Shown: positions 24,544 through 31,612 of the stretch, one piece after another | Numbering within the stretch: position 1 is the stretch's first letter | Layout: every line of letters begins with the position of its first letter | Source of the DNA: Flavobacteriales bacterium | GTDB taxonomy: Bacteria; Bacteroidota; Bacteroidia; Flavobacteriales_D; Cryomorphaceae | Assembly (NCBI GenBank): GCA_022448105.1 | Contig: JAKVAV010000018.1 | Coordinates: forward strand, 1-32,825 | Reading direction: 5' to 3' | Length of the DNA stretch: 32,825 nucleotides | Program-made: the position numbers and the translations under genes | The notes under the pieces: generated by a model | The model's input: only the letters and a program-made list of their open reading frames with translations | Database searches by the model: none | Told to the model about the DNA's origin: nothing

Positions 24544-25506
24544 TTATTTTGAAAATTCTTGAACTGGATGATTGGTTGGCATGGCTTTTTGGAATCCTGC
24601 TTCGAGGTAATAAGCCAATTTATTTGTTCCTTCCGGTACCTCTTTGGGAAACACTCCCATATACTTCATAGTCTTGAAGACACTTCCTTTTTTTAAGTCA
24701 TGGTGCGGGAAACCAGGCTCCGTGCATCCTAGACATGGATGGTTTGCTCTAGTCTTACTCGACTGACGATTCCAAAGGATATTATTACAACTTGCTCTAG
24801 TCAAAGGACCACGACAACCCACTTCGTAGAAGAGACAGCCTTTACCTTTCTGACCAAATTGGCCATCCACTTTTTGAGCGAAGTTGACTACTCTCGTGCA
24901 TCCGTTTTGAACAAAGTCTGTGAAGAATGTTTTAGGTCTATGGAAATCATCAATAAGCACATCACCTATCCGTCCCACTGCTATGGCCACTAAGATTTGA
25001 GTGATCCAGTCTGGGTGAGCTGGACAACCAGGAATATTTATAACTGGTAGTCCTCCTTTAGAAACGTAGTCCGCACCCAAGAAGCCGCCTTTTTGTTTTT
25101 TGTGAAATTGAAGTCCCGTAGATTCGCTTGGATTTGGTGGAACTGCGGGAATCCCGCCCCAAGTTGCGCAATCGCCTATTGCAACAACATAACCCGCAAC
25201 TTGAGATAATTCTTTGATCCATTCCATCATGGGACGATCAGCAAAAAAGTTCATTGAGCCCGTGTTGTTTGGGCCTTGTATGAGGGAGCCTTCATAAACC
25301 AGAATATCCATTTGGACTTTTCCTGCAATAATGTCTCTAAGAAGATCTTGGACTTGATCCCCAATTTGTAATCCTGTTGTCGGGTGCCAGAGAATATTCA
25401 GACCGAAGTCAGTAATCAGCTCTACCACGGTTGGTTCCTCCGCGTTGAGAAAAGACATGGTATTTCCACTACACGCTCCCCCTTGCAACCATAAAACGTT
25501 TGCCAT
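24544..25506 (-). CDS. [NiFe]-hydrogenase small (Fe-S) subunit, group 2a-like, no Tat signal
   Basis: 320 residues. It starts MANVLWLQGGACSGNTMSFL with no twin-arginine signal, so the enzyme is cytoplasmic or cytoplasmically oriented. The proximal cluster motif, normally CxxC, reads CSGN here: Cys12 is kept and Asn15 replaces the second Cys, with Cys113 (GDCATWGG) and Cys161 (PGCPAHPDWI). Other cluster ligands are among His189, Cys203, Cys224, Cys231, Cys240, Cys258 and Cys261. The same Asn substitution occurs in mycobacterial HucS as I remember it, where the cluster is [3Fe-4S]. There is no C-terminal membrane anchor. It is the first gene of the minus-strand hydrogenase cluster. hucS would be the fitting name. 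Confidence 0.95.
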   Translation of the reverse strand: MANVLWLQGGACSGNTMSFLNAEEPTVVELITDFGLNILWHPTTGLQIGDQVQDLLRDIIAGKVQMDILVYEGSLIQGPNNTGSMNFFADRPMMEWIKELSQVAGYVVAIGDCATWGGIPAVPPNPSESTGLQFHKKQKGGFLGADYVSKGGLPVINIPGCPAHPDWITQILVAIAVGRIGDVLIDDFHRPKTFFTDFVQNGCTRVVNFAQKVDGQFGQKGKGCLFYEVGCRGPLTRASCNNILWNRQSSKTRANHPCLGCTEPGFPHHDLKKGSVFKTMKYMGVFPKEVPEGTNKLAYYLEAGFQKAMPTNHPVQEFSK

Positions 25507-25753
25507 AATTAGTTAAGATGTGTTAAGTAAAATTTGAGATTCATCTTCCCATAAGGGTCTAAAATCTTATCAGTGACAAGTTAACAAGAATTCATGCTCA
25601 TATTGAACCCTGAGTGAATAGAAAGGTCCGTATCTATTCCAGAAAGAGAACTAATCAAATTAAAACGCGCACATAATGCACTCTATGTCTGACTTTTAAA
25701 TCAAGGTCGATGACGTTTTTTGAATTTCTGTAAAATACATCTGAAACCTCTAG

Positions 25754-25776
25754 TTTAGATTTATTATAAATCTAAA
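25754..25776. promoter_or_regulatory. Perfect 23-bp palindrome upstream of the hydrogenase operon
   Basis: TTTAGATTTAT-T-ATAAATCTAAA has two 11-bp arms around one central T, with CTA/TAG (25750-25752, 25777-25779) continuing the symmetry after one unpaired G. It lies about 250 bases upstream of the small-subunit ATG. The tight centre and low GC favour a dimeric protein binding site over a terminator. Confidence 0.6.
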
Positions 25777-25907
25777 TAGGTGTATTCTTACGCATATCAA
25801 GCCCATTTAGAATTAATTACTGTCAAAAAACTTGGGAGCCATTCACATTTTTCAGATTCTGAATTTTAGAAAAATGAAATAGCAAGTGCCACTTTTTTTT
25901 CAATCCA

Positions 25908-25938
25908 TTTGTTCTGTTCTAAAATTCATTTACTTTTG
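25908..25938 (+). promoter_or_regulatory. Bacteroidota-type promoter of tRNA-Asp
   Basis: TTTG (25908-25911), 19 bases, then TACTTTTG (25931-25938) match the Bacteroidota consensus in both boxes and in spacing. The expected start is about 25945, leaving a leader of roughly 25 bases before the mature tRNA. Confidence 0.8.
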
Positions 25939-25968
25939 CCTCCACTTCGAAAGAGAAGCATATACAGA

Positions 25969-26042
25969 GGTCCGGTAGTTCAGTTGGTTAGAATACCTGC
26001 CTGTCACGCAGGGGGTCGCGAGTTCGAGTCTCGTCCGGACCG
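25969..26042 (+). tRNA. tRNA-Asp (anticodon GTC)
   Basis: A 74-base cloverleaf. The acceptor GGTCCGG pairs with CCGGACC, with discriminator G. The D arm is GTTC/GAAT. The anticodon arm CCTGC-CTGTCAC-GCAGG gives anticodon GTC. The T arm is GCGAG-TTCGAGT-CTCGT, with one G-T pair. The 3' CCA is not encoded, usual for Bacteroidota. It is flanked by its own promoter and terminator. Confidence 0.98.
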
Positions 26043-26049
26043 CAAACAG

Positions 26050-26080
26050 AGCCTTTTATCGATAGATGAAAGGCTTTTTT
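26050..26080 (+). terminator. Intrinsic terminator after tRNA-Asp
   Basis: AGCCTTTTATC (26050-26060), loop GATA, GATGAAAGGCT (26065-26075) form an 11-bp stem with one G-T pair, directly followed by a T-run to 26080. Confidence 0.9.
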
Positions 26081-26432
26081 GCTTTTTGGACACAACGTTC
26101 TACAGCCTAAGTCTTGAGGTACAGAACAGATGATTATGCGCAAAGCAAAGAGCTCAGTTTGTAAAGTCTGATTTTAAGATTCTCCGAAGCAAAGAGACAT
26201 AATCTCCTTGAATCCTACCATGCGAGTAATCTCTAGAAATTTTTCTTCTCTAAAATAAAGAACAGAGGAGTAAAATATATTCCCAAACTCTTCGAAAATC
26301 TCAGAAGGAATTCCGTTTAACTGCCATTAAATAGATTTTTGCTCATAACCTTGTAGGCGAATAAGTGTTGACGATCAAAAGCAACCGCTGTTCGCAGCAT
26401 TGTTTTGTGTTAACGTTCATCCGCTTAAAATT
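26081..26432. other. Intergenic region upstream of the DUF4178 operon
   Basis: 352 bases with no supported gene. It contains two copies of AAGCAAAGAG (26143-26152 and 26187-26196) and a small GCTG-TTCG-CAGC hairpin (26387-26398). I find no consensus TTTG/TAnnTTTG promoter for the downstream operon, although one must lie here. Confidence 0.6.
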
Positions 26433-26981
26433 ATGTTTGGGAGATTCAAAAAGAAAAAAGGGGTAAAAATTGACTATTCATCAAAAGATCTGGCCAAAGG
26501 ATTTGTTTTCGAATATTATGTGCAGAACTGGATTGTAACAGAAGAGTACGAGTACGATTGGGGGGAAGGATATTTTACGAAAGAGTTTAAAATCACTTCA
26601 GGAAAAGAGTCATTCTTTTTGTCAGTTGAAGAGGACGATGGCCTCGTACTCTCATTAACCACAAAGTCTAACGCTCCGGAAATATTGAGCGCTTTCAAGA
26701 ATTCTATGCGAGAATCTAAAAAACCACTCGAGCAAATCGAGTTTGAAGGTCGCTCTTACTTCTTACTAGAAGAAAGTCCTGGTTATTTTAGAGATTGTTC
26801 AAAAAACTCTGGCAAGGATGATGATGACTGGAGTGAACTTATCTCTTGGGACTATCAGGACAAAGATGAAAAACACGTTTTGAGCGTAGAACAGTGGGGT
26901 GAAAACAACTTTGAATTTTCGCATGGTATGTACATCCAGGAATTTGAAATATCGAATATCTTACCCGCTTCAGATGATTGA
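26433..26981 (+). CDS. DUF4178 domain protein of the polyamine/K+ channel operon
   Basis: 182 residues from ATG 26433; an in-frame start at 26400 lies in probable leader sequence. A basic N-terminus (MFGRFKKKKG) precedes a beta-rich domain: FVFEYYVQNWIVTEEYEYDWG, YFTKEFKITSGKESFFLSVEED, IEFEGRSYFLLEESPGYF, DDDDWSELISWDYQD and HVLSVEQWGENNFEFSHG. This strand pattern with W-x-Y-x-D and E-W-G motifs fits DUF4178, a family usually next to DUF350 and aminopropyltransferase genes, as here. There is no signal peptide or membrane segment, so it is cytoplasmic, perhaps membrane-associated through its Lys-rich start. Biochemical function is unknown. It overlaps the lipoprotein gene by 8 bases. Confidence 0.8.
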   Translation: MFGRFKKKKGVKIDYSSKDLAKGFVFEYYVQNWIVTEEYEYDWGEGYFTKEFKITSGKESFFLSVEEDDGLVLSLTTKSNAPEILSAFKNSMRESKKPLEQIEFEGRSYFLLEESPGYFRDCSKNSGKDDDDWSELISWDYQDKDEKHVLSVEQWGENNFEFSHGMYIQEFEISNILPASDD

Positions 26982-27756
26982 GAAAGTTTGCATTCAAGCC
27001 AAAAACATAGTCTTCCCACTTCTATCGTTGGCTATACTCCTAGTAGGATTTGGTTGTTCTGATACCAAACCGAAATATGAAAAGCCTCTTATAGATCTGT
27101 TAATACAACAGTATCGTCCATACGAAGATTTTAGCATCATTCTATATGACATGGATTATGATGAAGGGTCAAAAAATTATCGACATCAATATCAAGTGCT
27201 CTACACTTCCATCTCTTCAACAGACACTTTAATCAATGACTCAATTACAGGATGGTATAATGTAGATGAAATGTATTTCAATAAGCATATCGACAATATG
27301 GGGATGGAAATTGCTTTCAAAAAAGATGGAAAAATTGAAAAGAAAGCTGCTCCCCCAGGCTACGGAAACTATGTAGGAAATGAGCGCTATGGTCGATGGC
27401 AAACAGACGGAAGTGGCAGAAGCTTTTGGGTTTTTTACGGTCAGTACAGACTGCTTTCTGACCTTTTCCGCATGGGGAGATACCCATATTATCGGTCGAG
27501 CTATAATGAGTACTACTCTGGATATTATAGCACCGGACGACCGTATTACGGGTCGGCTTCGGGTGGCGGATACCGTTACGGAACTAACAGCGAGTACACA
27601 AAATCGAGTCGTCCCAATTCCAAATGGAATGAACGACCGACTAGTTTTAAGAGGGACGTGCGCAACCGCGTCAAAAGAAGCTCTCAACGAACTCGTTCAA
27701 ACTCTCGTTACAAAGGCTCCTCATCTCGATCGAGAAGCGGACGAGCCGGAAAGTAA
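26974..27756 (+). CDS. Lipoprotein with Tyr/Ser/Arg-rich tail, polyamine/K+ channel operon
   Basis: 260 residues from ATG 26974; earlier in-frame starts lie inside the DUF4178 gene. A hydrophobic segment ends in VGFGC, giving a lipidated Cys28. Residues about 35-150 form a folded domain (YRPYEDFSIILYDMDYDEG, TGWYNVDEMYFNKH, RYGRWQTDGSGRSFWVFYG). From about 160 the sequence is low-complexity: a Tyr/Gly/Ser stretch (YYSGYYSTGRPYYGSASGGG), then Ser/Arg repeats (SSSRSRSGRAGK) with a strong positive charge. It holds the position often taken by a small lipoprotein in related operons. The basic tail might contact lipopolysaccharide or a channel mouth, which is speculation. I do not recognise the family. 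Confidence 0.75.
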   Translation: MIEKVCIQAKNIVFPLLSLAILLVGFGCSDTKPKYEKPLIDLLIQQYRPYEDFSIILYDMDYDEGSKNYRHQYQVLYTSISSTDTLINDSITGWYNVDEMYFNKHIDNMGMEIAFKKDGKIEKKAAPPGYGNYVGNERYGRWQTDGSGRSFWVFYGQYRLLSDLFRMGRYPYYRSSYNEYYSGYYSTGRPYYGSASGGGYRYGTNSEYTKSSRPNSKWNERPTSFKRDVRNRVKRSSQRTRSNSRYKGSSSRSRSGRAGK

Positions 27757-27779
27757 TTCAAGTATAAACAGAATTGAAA

Positions 27780-28658
27780 ATGGATTCATTACTCAACAAC
27801 GAATACTTCGGGTTCATAGTCCCGGCCGCGGTTTATATCACTGCTGGCATAATTCTATTCTTAATCGGTAGAATAGCATTTCGTTTTTTTCATCCAAAAA
27901 TCAAGGTAATTCATGAGGTGGTGGAAGTCGACAACGTGGCTTTTTCAATCTCCTACGTGGGCTACTACATCGGAATTCTCATCGTGATAGGAAGTTCAAT
28001 AATTGGACCTTCAAAAGGATTGAAACTAGATTTCGTCGAAATCTTAGCTTACGGGTTACTTGGTATAGTTCTTCTTAATATCTCGGCCTACATCAATGAT
28101 AAGATTGTGTTCAGAAAGTTCAGCGTGAAGAAGGAAATCATTGAAGACAAGAACCTTGGGACCGGGGTTATAGAGCTTTCAAATTTCATTGGGTCTGGTC
28201 TGATTATTTTCGGGGCTATCATTGGAGATCAAGGAAGCATGGAATCGGGGCTTGTTTCGGCAATCATGTTTTGGGCTTTCGGACAGCTAGCCTTTTTGTT
28301 GGTTTCCTTCATTTACAACAAGGTCACTCCTTTTGATATTCATCACGAAATAGAGCGCGATAATTTTGCAGCTGGAATTGGATATGCCGGGGCAATCATC
28401 GCTATTGCGAACCTCTTTAGACTGGCATTGTCAATTGATTACGATGGATTTGTCGTTACAGTAATTGAAGTAACAATAATCATATTAGTGGGGATTATCC
28501 TCATACCTATCTCTAGGGTAGTAGTAGATAAGATTCTCTTTCCTGGATATAATCTTACTGATGAGATTGTTCATCAAGAAAAACCGAATACTGGAGCGGC
28601 TTTAGTAGAAGCTTTCGCCTATATCGGAAGTTCAGTTTTGATTTCGTGGTGCCTGTAA
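27780..28658 (+). CDS. DUF350 membrane protein with internal duplication
   Basis: 292 residues from ATG 27780 (a TTG two codons earlier is less likely). About eight hydrophobic segments are present. Two homologous halves are visible: HEVVEVDNVAFSISYVGYYIG in the first and HHEIERDNFAAGIGYAGAII in the second. Each is followed by a partner motif, KNLGTGVIELSNFIGSG and PNTGAALVEAFAYIGSS. This duplicated H-E-x3-D-N / T-G-x3-E pattern is DUF350 (YjfL family). Acidic and polar residues inside the membrane segments hint at ion or small cation handling, but no activity is established. It is followed 10 bases later by the aminopropyltransferase gene. Confidence 0.88.
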   Translation: MDSLLNNEYFGFIVPAAVYITAGIILFLIGRIAFRFFHPKIKVIHEVVEVDNVAFSISYVGYYIGILIVIGSSIIGPSKGLKLDFVEILAYGLLGIVLLNISAYINDKIVFRKFSVKKEIIEDKNLGTGVIELSNFIGSGLIIFGAIIGDQGSMESGLVSAIMFWAFGQLAFLLVSFIYNKVTPFDIHHEIERDNFAAGIGYAGAIIAIANLFRLALSIDYDGFVVTVIEVTIIILVGIILIPISRVVVDKILFPGYNLTDEIVHQEKPNTGAALVEAFAYIGSSVLISWCL

Positions 28659-28668
28659 TGGAGTTCAA

Positions 28669-30207
28669 TTGAAAGGAAAATCCCCTATCTTGAAACTAGC
28701 CTTGTTTGCCACGGGGCTATCGGGAATTGTTGCAGAATATACCCTTTCTACATTGGCCTCCTACTTCTTGGGAAACTCCATTATTCAATGGACCATGATA
28801 GTATCTGTTATGTTATTCTCAATGGGGCTTGGAAGTAGGTGGAGTCGTCACATCAAAGGCAATTTACTGGTAAAGTTCATCATTCTGGAACTTGCTCTAT
28901 CGCTCTTCGTTTCGTTCTCTTCTATGGCAACTTATATTGCCTCAGGATTTACCTCATATCTTGGCCTCATCATTTATTCTCTGAGCATTACCATTGGTGT
29001 GCTGATTGGAATAGAAATACCCATCGTCGTAAGACTCAATGAAGAATTTGAAAACCTCAGAGTCAATATAGCCTCCGTTTTAGAAAAGGATTATTGGGGT
29101 AGTCTAGTCGGTGGAGTGTTTTTCGCTTTCGTCGGATTGCCATACCTAGGTCTCACCTACACACCTTTTTTTCTAGGGGGAATTAACCTGTTTGTCGCCA
29201 TGCTACTATTCTTTTCGACCAGAGGAAAACATCAAAAACAAAGAAGATTAATCTCCTCTTTTTCTGTGGTCGTTTTATTGTCTATAGTTGCGGGTACCCT
29301 GTACGCAAAGCCCATAATTCTTCATGGAGAACAAAGAAGATATAAGGATAAAATAGTCTACTCTCAGCAAACTAAATATCAAAAGATCGTAATCACTGAA
29401 TGGAAAAATGACTATTGGCTTTACCTGAATGGGCATCAGCAGTTCAGCACTGTTGATGAGGATAAATATCACGAACCACTTGTCCACCCAGTGATGCAGC
29501 TAGCTATCCAACCCAAATCGGTCCAGATTCTTGGCGGAGGTGATGGATGCGCTGCAAGGGAAGTATTGAAATATCCAGAAATAGAGAGAATAGTACTGGT
29601 GGATTTGGATCCTGAAATGACAAAACTATCTCAGGAGAATCTCCTTCTCACCGCAATCAATAAAAACGCATTGAATGATCCTAAGGTCAAAGTTTTGAAT
29701 CAGGATGGGTTCAAGTACATGGAAACTACCAAAGACATTTTTGATGTAATCATTATTGATCTTCCCGACCCGAAGTCTGTTGATTTAAACAGATTATATA
29801 CTCAGGAATTTTACTCTTTATGTTCTAGGCAATTATCCCAGAACGGTTTTTTGGTCACTCAAGCAGGAAGCCCCTATTTTGCAACTGCCGCTTTTTTGAG
29901 CATAGACAAAAGTATAGCAGCTGCAGGCTTCAGCACGCTCTTAATGCATAATCATGTGATAACACTTGGTGAATGGGGCTGGGTCGTTGGAGCGAAAAAC
30001 ACGACAAATGCTCAACTCAAAAGTAGAAGCCTCGAATTGGATTTTGATGGTTTGTCAACCAAATGGCTAAACAAAGAATCGATGCTCATGATGACCTCTT
30101 TTGGCAAGAATATCTATGGCGGAAATGAAGAAAAAATAATGGTTAACACCATTCATGACCCCGTACTCTATCATTATTACTTAAAAGGAAATTGGGACCT
30201 TTATTGA
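28669..30207 (+). CDS. Membrane-anchored polyamine aminopropyltransferase (spermidine synthase-like)
   Basis: 512 residues from a TTG start; no in-frame ATG lies nearby. Residues 1-~215 contain about seven hydrophobic segments (e.g. MIVSVMLFSMGLGSRW, IIYSLSITIGVLIGIEIPIV). The C-terminal ~290 residues are a SpeE-type domain: LNGHQQFSTVDEDKYHEPL (253-271), the AdoMet-type nucleotide loop GGGDGC (289-294), VDLDPEM, and DLPDP (364-368) in place of the DSSDP of soluble SpeE. It would move an aminopropyl group from decarboxylated AdoMet to an amine acceptor at the membrane. The acceptor is unknown. The source of decarboxylated AdoMet is presumably the SpeD-like protein encoded 4 bases downstream. 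Confidence 0.9.
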   Translation: MKGKSPILKLALFATGLSGIVAEYTLSTLASYFLGNSIIQWTMIVSVMLFSMGLGSRWSRHIKGNLLVKFIILELALSLFVSFSSMATYIASGFTSYLGLIIYSLSITIGVLIGIEIPIVVRLNEEFENLRVNIASVLEKDYWGSLVGGVFFAFVGLPYLGLTYTPFFLGGINLFVAMLLFFSTRGKHQKQRRLISSFSVVVLLSIVAGTLYAKPIILHGEQRRYKDKIVYSQQTKYQKIVITEWKNDYWLYLNGHQQFSTVDEDKYHEPLVHPVMQLAIQPKSVQILGGGDGCAAREVLKYPEIERIVLVDLDPEMTKLSQENLLLTAINKNALNDPKVKVLNQDGFKYMETTKDIFDVIIIDLPDPKSVDLNRLYTQEFYSLCSRQLSQNGFLVTQAGSPYFATAAFLSIDKSIAAAGFSTLLMHNHVITLGEWGWVVGAKNTTNAQLKSRSLELDFDGLSTKWLNKESMLMMTSFGKNIYGGNEEKIMVNTIHDPVLYHYYLKGNWDLY

Positions 30208-30211
30208 ACAG

Positions 30212-30520
30212 ATGAACCAATTCGAAATCTATAATTACCGAACGTGGATTAATCTCACCGATGAAGATGTTCTCATTCCACGAATTGAAAAAATTCTCAA
30301 AGCTTCAGGGTATACTATTATCAACTTTGTAGAACATAAATTCTCACCAGAAGGCTATACTTGCGTCTGGTTACTGGCAGAATCACACTTTGCAGTTCAC
30401 ACATTTCCTCAAGATGGCAGATCATATCTAGAACTTAGTGGTTGCGTGAAATCGATGAATGAAAAATTTGTAGCTCATGTTGAATCGTTCAAAAAAGAGA
30501 TCACTACGACTACGCTATGA
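30212..30520 (+). CDS. SpeD-like S-adenosylmethionine decarboxylase proenzyme
   Basis: 102 residues, short for the bacterial class (about 115-130). It contains AESHFAVHTFPQDG and ELSGC. The pyruvoyl-forming Ser58 after Glu57, His63 and Cys78 have the same spacing (5 and 15) as Ser63/His68/Cys83 of the Thermotoga enzyme, so self-cleavage at Glu57-Ser58 and activity are expected. It would make decarboxylated AdoMet for the adjacent aminopropyltransferase. The ATGA overlap with the K+ channel gene indicates translational coupling. The N-terminal region is compact, which explains the short length. Confidence 0.9.
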   Translation: MNQFEIYNYRTWINLTDEDVLIPRIEKILKASGYTIINFVEHKFSPEGYTCVWLLAESHFAVHTFPQDGRSYLELSGCVKSMNEKFVAHVESFKKEITTTTL

Positions 30521-31584
30521 GTAGGGCAAGGAAGACTATTTGGATTATCGGTTTTGCAGGCTTGTATCTCTCGGTTCTAGCCTTAATGGTATGGTTTGAA
30601 AGTGATGCCAAAAATGCCAACATAAAATCCTTTTATGATGCACTTTGGTATTCCATCATCACTCTTACCACGGTGGGTTACGGTGACTTTTATCCCGTGA
30701 CTACAGGAGGCAAAATAGTTTCACTAATTATCATCATCTCTAGTTTGGGTGTTCTCGGATACCTGTTAACTCAAATCTCTAGAACAGTTTCAGAATACGT
30801 AAACAGAAAAAAAATGGGCTTGAACGGAACGAATATGAAGAACCACTTTGTTGTAATAGGTTGGAATTCTTTTGCAAATCAGGTGCTCACGCAAATAATT
30901 AGATCTAATCACCCCATGGCAGTGGTTACTGATAAAAAGGAGGATATCGAAGTCATCAGGAGTATCTTTAGCAAAGACCAACTTTTCACCTTATACAACG
31001 ACCATAAGGACTACGAAGGTCTTACAAATGTTAATATCACCGGAGCCGCCAGCATACTTGTGAATTTTGAAAATGACACCGAAACCCTAGTGTACATTAT
31101 CAATCTCAAAAAAAGATTTGGGGATTTAAACTTTGTGGCACTCTTAGAATCTCATGAATTGCGTGAAACCTTTGAATCAATCGGTGTCCATCACACGATT
31201 TCAAAAAACTCTATTACCTCCAAGCTCATTGCCAGTTATCTATTTGAACCAGATGTGGCCAAAATCACAGACGATTTAATGTCAACTTCTTTATCAGAAA
31301 AAGACTTAGACCTACTGCAATTCAAAATCATAGAAGGCAATGAATACATAAACAACAATTGCCTAGATGCTTTTAGAAAGTTAAAAGAGGAGTACAATGC
31401 GGTACTGATAGGTTTATGTAGAACTGAAAATGGCCAGAATCAATTGATTAAGAATCCCGATCGATCATATTCAGTCTTGAAGAATTATTACATGATCATT
31501 ATGGCAGACGGTAAGAAGAAGAGAATAATAGAAAAAGAGTTTGGGGTGAAGGAAGGAAGAGTAGTTAATGAAGTGGCCGATTAA
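30517..31584 (+). CDS. Two-TM potassium channel with RCK/TrkA-like cytoplasmic domain
   Basis: 355 residues. TM1 is at ~8-27, the pore helix at ~41-50, the K+ selectivity filter TVGYGD at 52-57, and TM2 at ~66-88. The cytoplasmic part starts NHFVVIGWNSFANQVL, where the usual GxGxxG of a Rossmann RCK domain is reduced to GWNSFA, so canonical NAD(H) binding is doubtful. A second, TrkA-C-like region follows (about 260-340). It is the last gene of the plus-strand operon and is coupled to speD by ATGA. Polyamines are known blockers or modulators of some K+ channels, so gating by the product of this operon is an attractive but untested idea. Confidence 0.9.
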   Translation: MSRARKTIWIIGFAGLYLSVLALMVWFESDAKNANIKSFYDALWYSIITLTTVGYGDFYPVTTGGKIVSLIIIISSLGVLGYLLTQISRTVSEYVNRKKMGLNGTNMKNHFVVIGWNSFANQVLTQIIRSNHPMAVVTDKKEDIEVIRSIFSKDQLFTLYNDHKDYEGLTNVNITGAASILVNFENDTETLVYIINLKKRFGDLNFVALLESHELRETFESIGVHHTISKNSITSKLIASYLFEPDVAKITDDLMSTSLSEKDLDLLQFKIIEGNEYINNNCLDAFRKLKEEYNAVLIGLCRTENGQNQLIKNPDRSYSVLKNYYMIIMADGKKKRIIEKEFGVKEGRVVNEVAD

Positions 31585-31612
31585 AACCTTCAAATTGTTA
31601 ACGAGTAAATGA

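Larger units (their letters stand above)
25507..25968. other. Intergenic region between hydrogenase small subunit and tRNA-Asp
   Basis: A 462-base AT-rich region without a credible gene. It should hold the promoter and leader of the hydrogenase operon (minus strand), but I find no full TTTG/TAnnTTTG match on that strand. It contains a long perfect palindrome at 25754-25776, a stretch resembling the 119-bp repeat at about 25685-25721, and the tRNA promoter at 25908-25938. Confidence 0.7.

Noticed and set aside
25880-25893. TGGCACTTGCT on the minus strand, resembling a sigma-54 promoter
   Set aside because: The five-base spacer between the two conserved halves is missing, so the elements are not correctly spaced.
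25969-26100. tRNA-Asp as an integration site of a mobile element
   Set aside because: No integrase, no direct repeat of the tRNA 3' end within the window, and both sides look like ordinary chromosome.
25909-26133. 74-codon open frame on the plus strand
   Set aside because: It runs straight through tRNA-Asp and its terminator; no protein-like features.
26143-26196. Two copies of AAGCAAAGAG
   Set aside because: A 10-base A-rich repeat in AT-rich DNA is easily explained by chance; no further copies seen.
26382-26402. Hairpin with TTCG loop upstream of the DUF4178 gene
   Set aside because: Only four clean base pairs and a broken outer stem; too weak to call a terminator or regulatory RNA.
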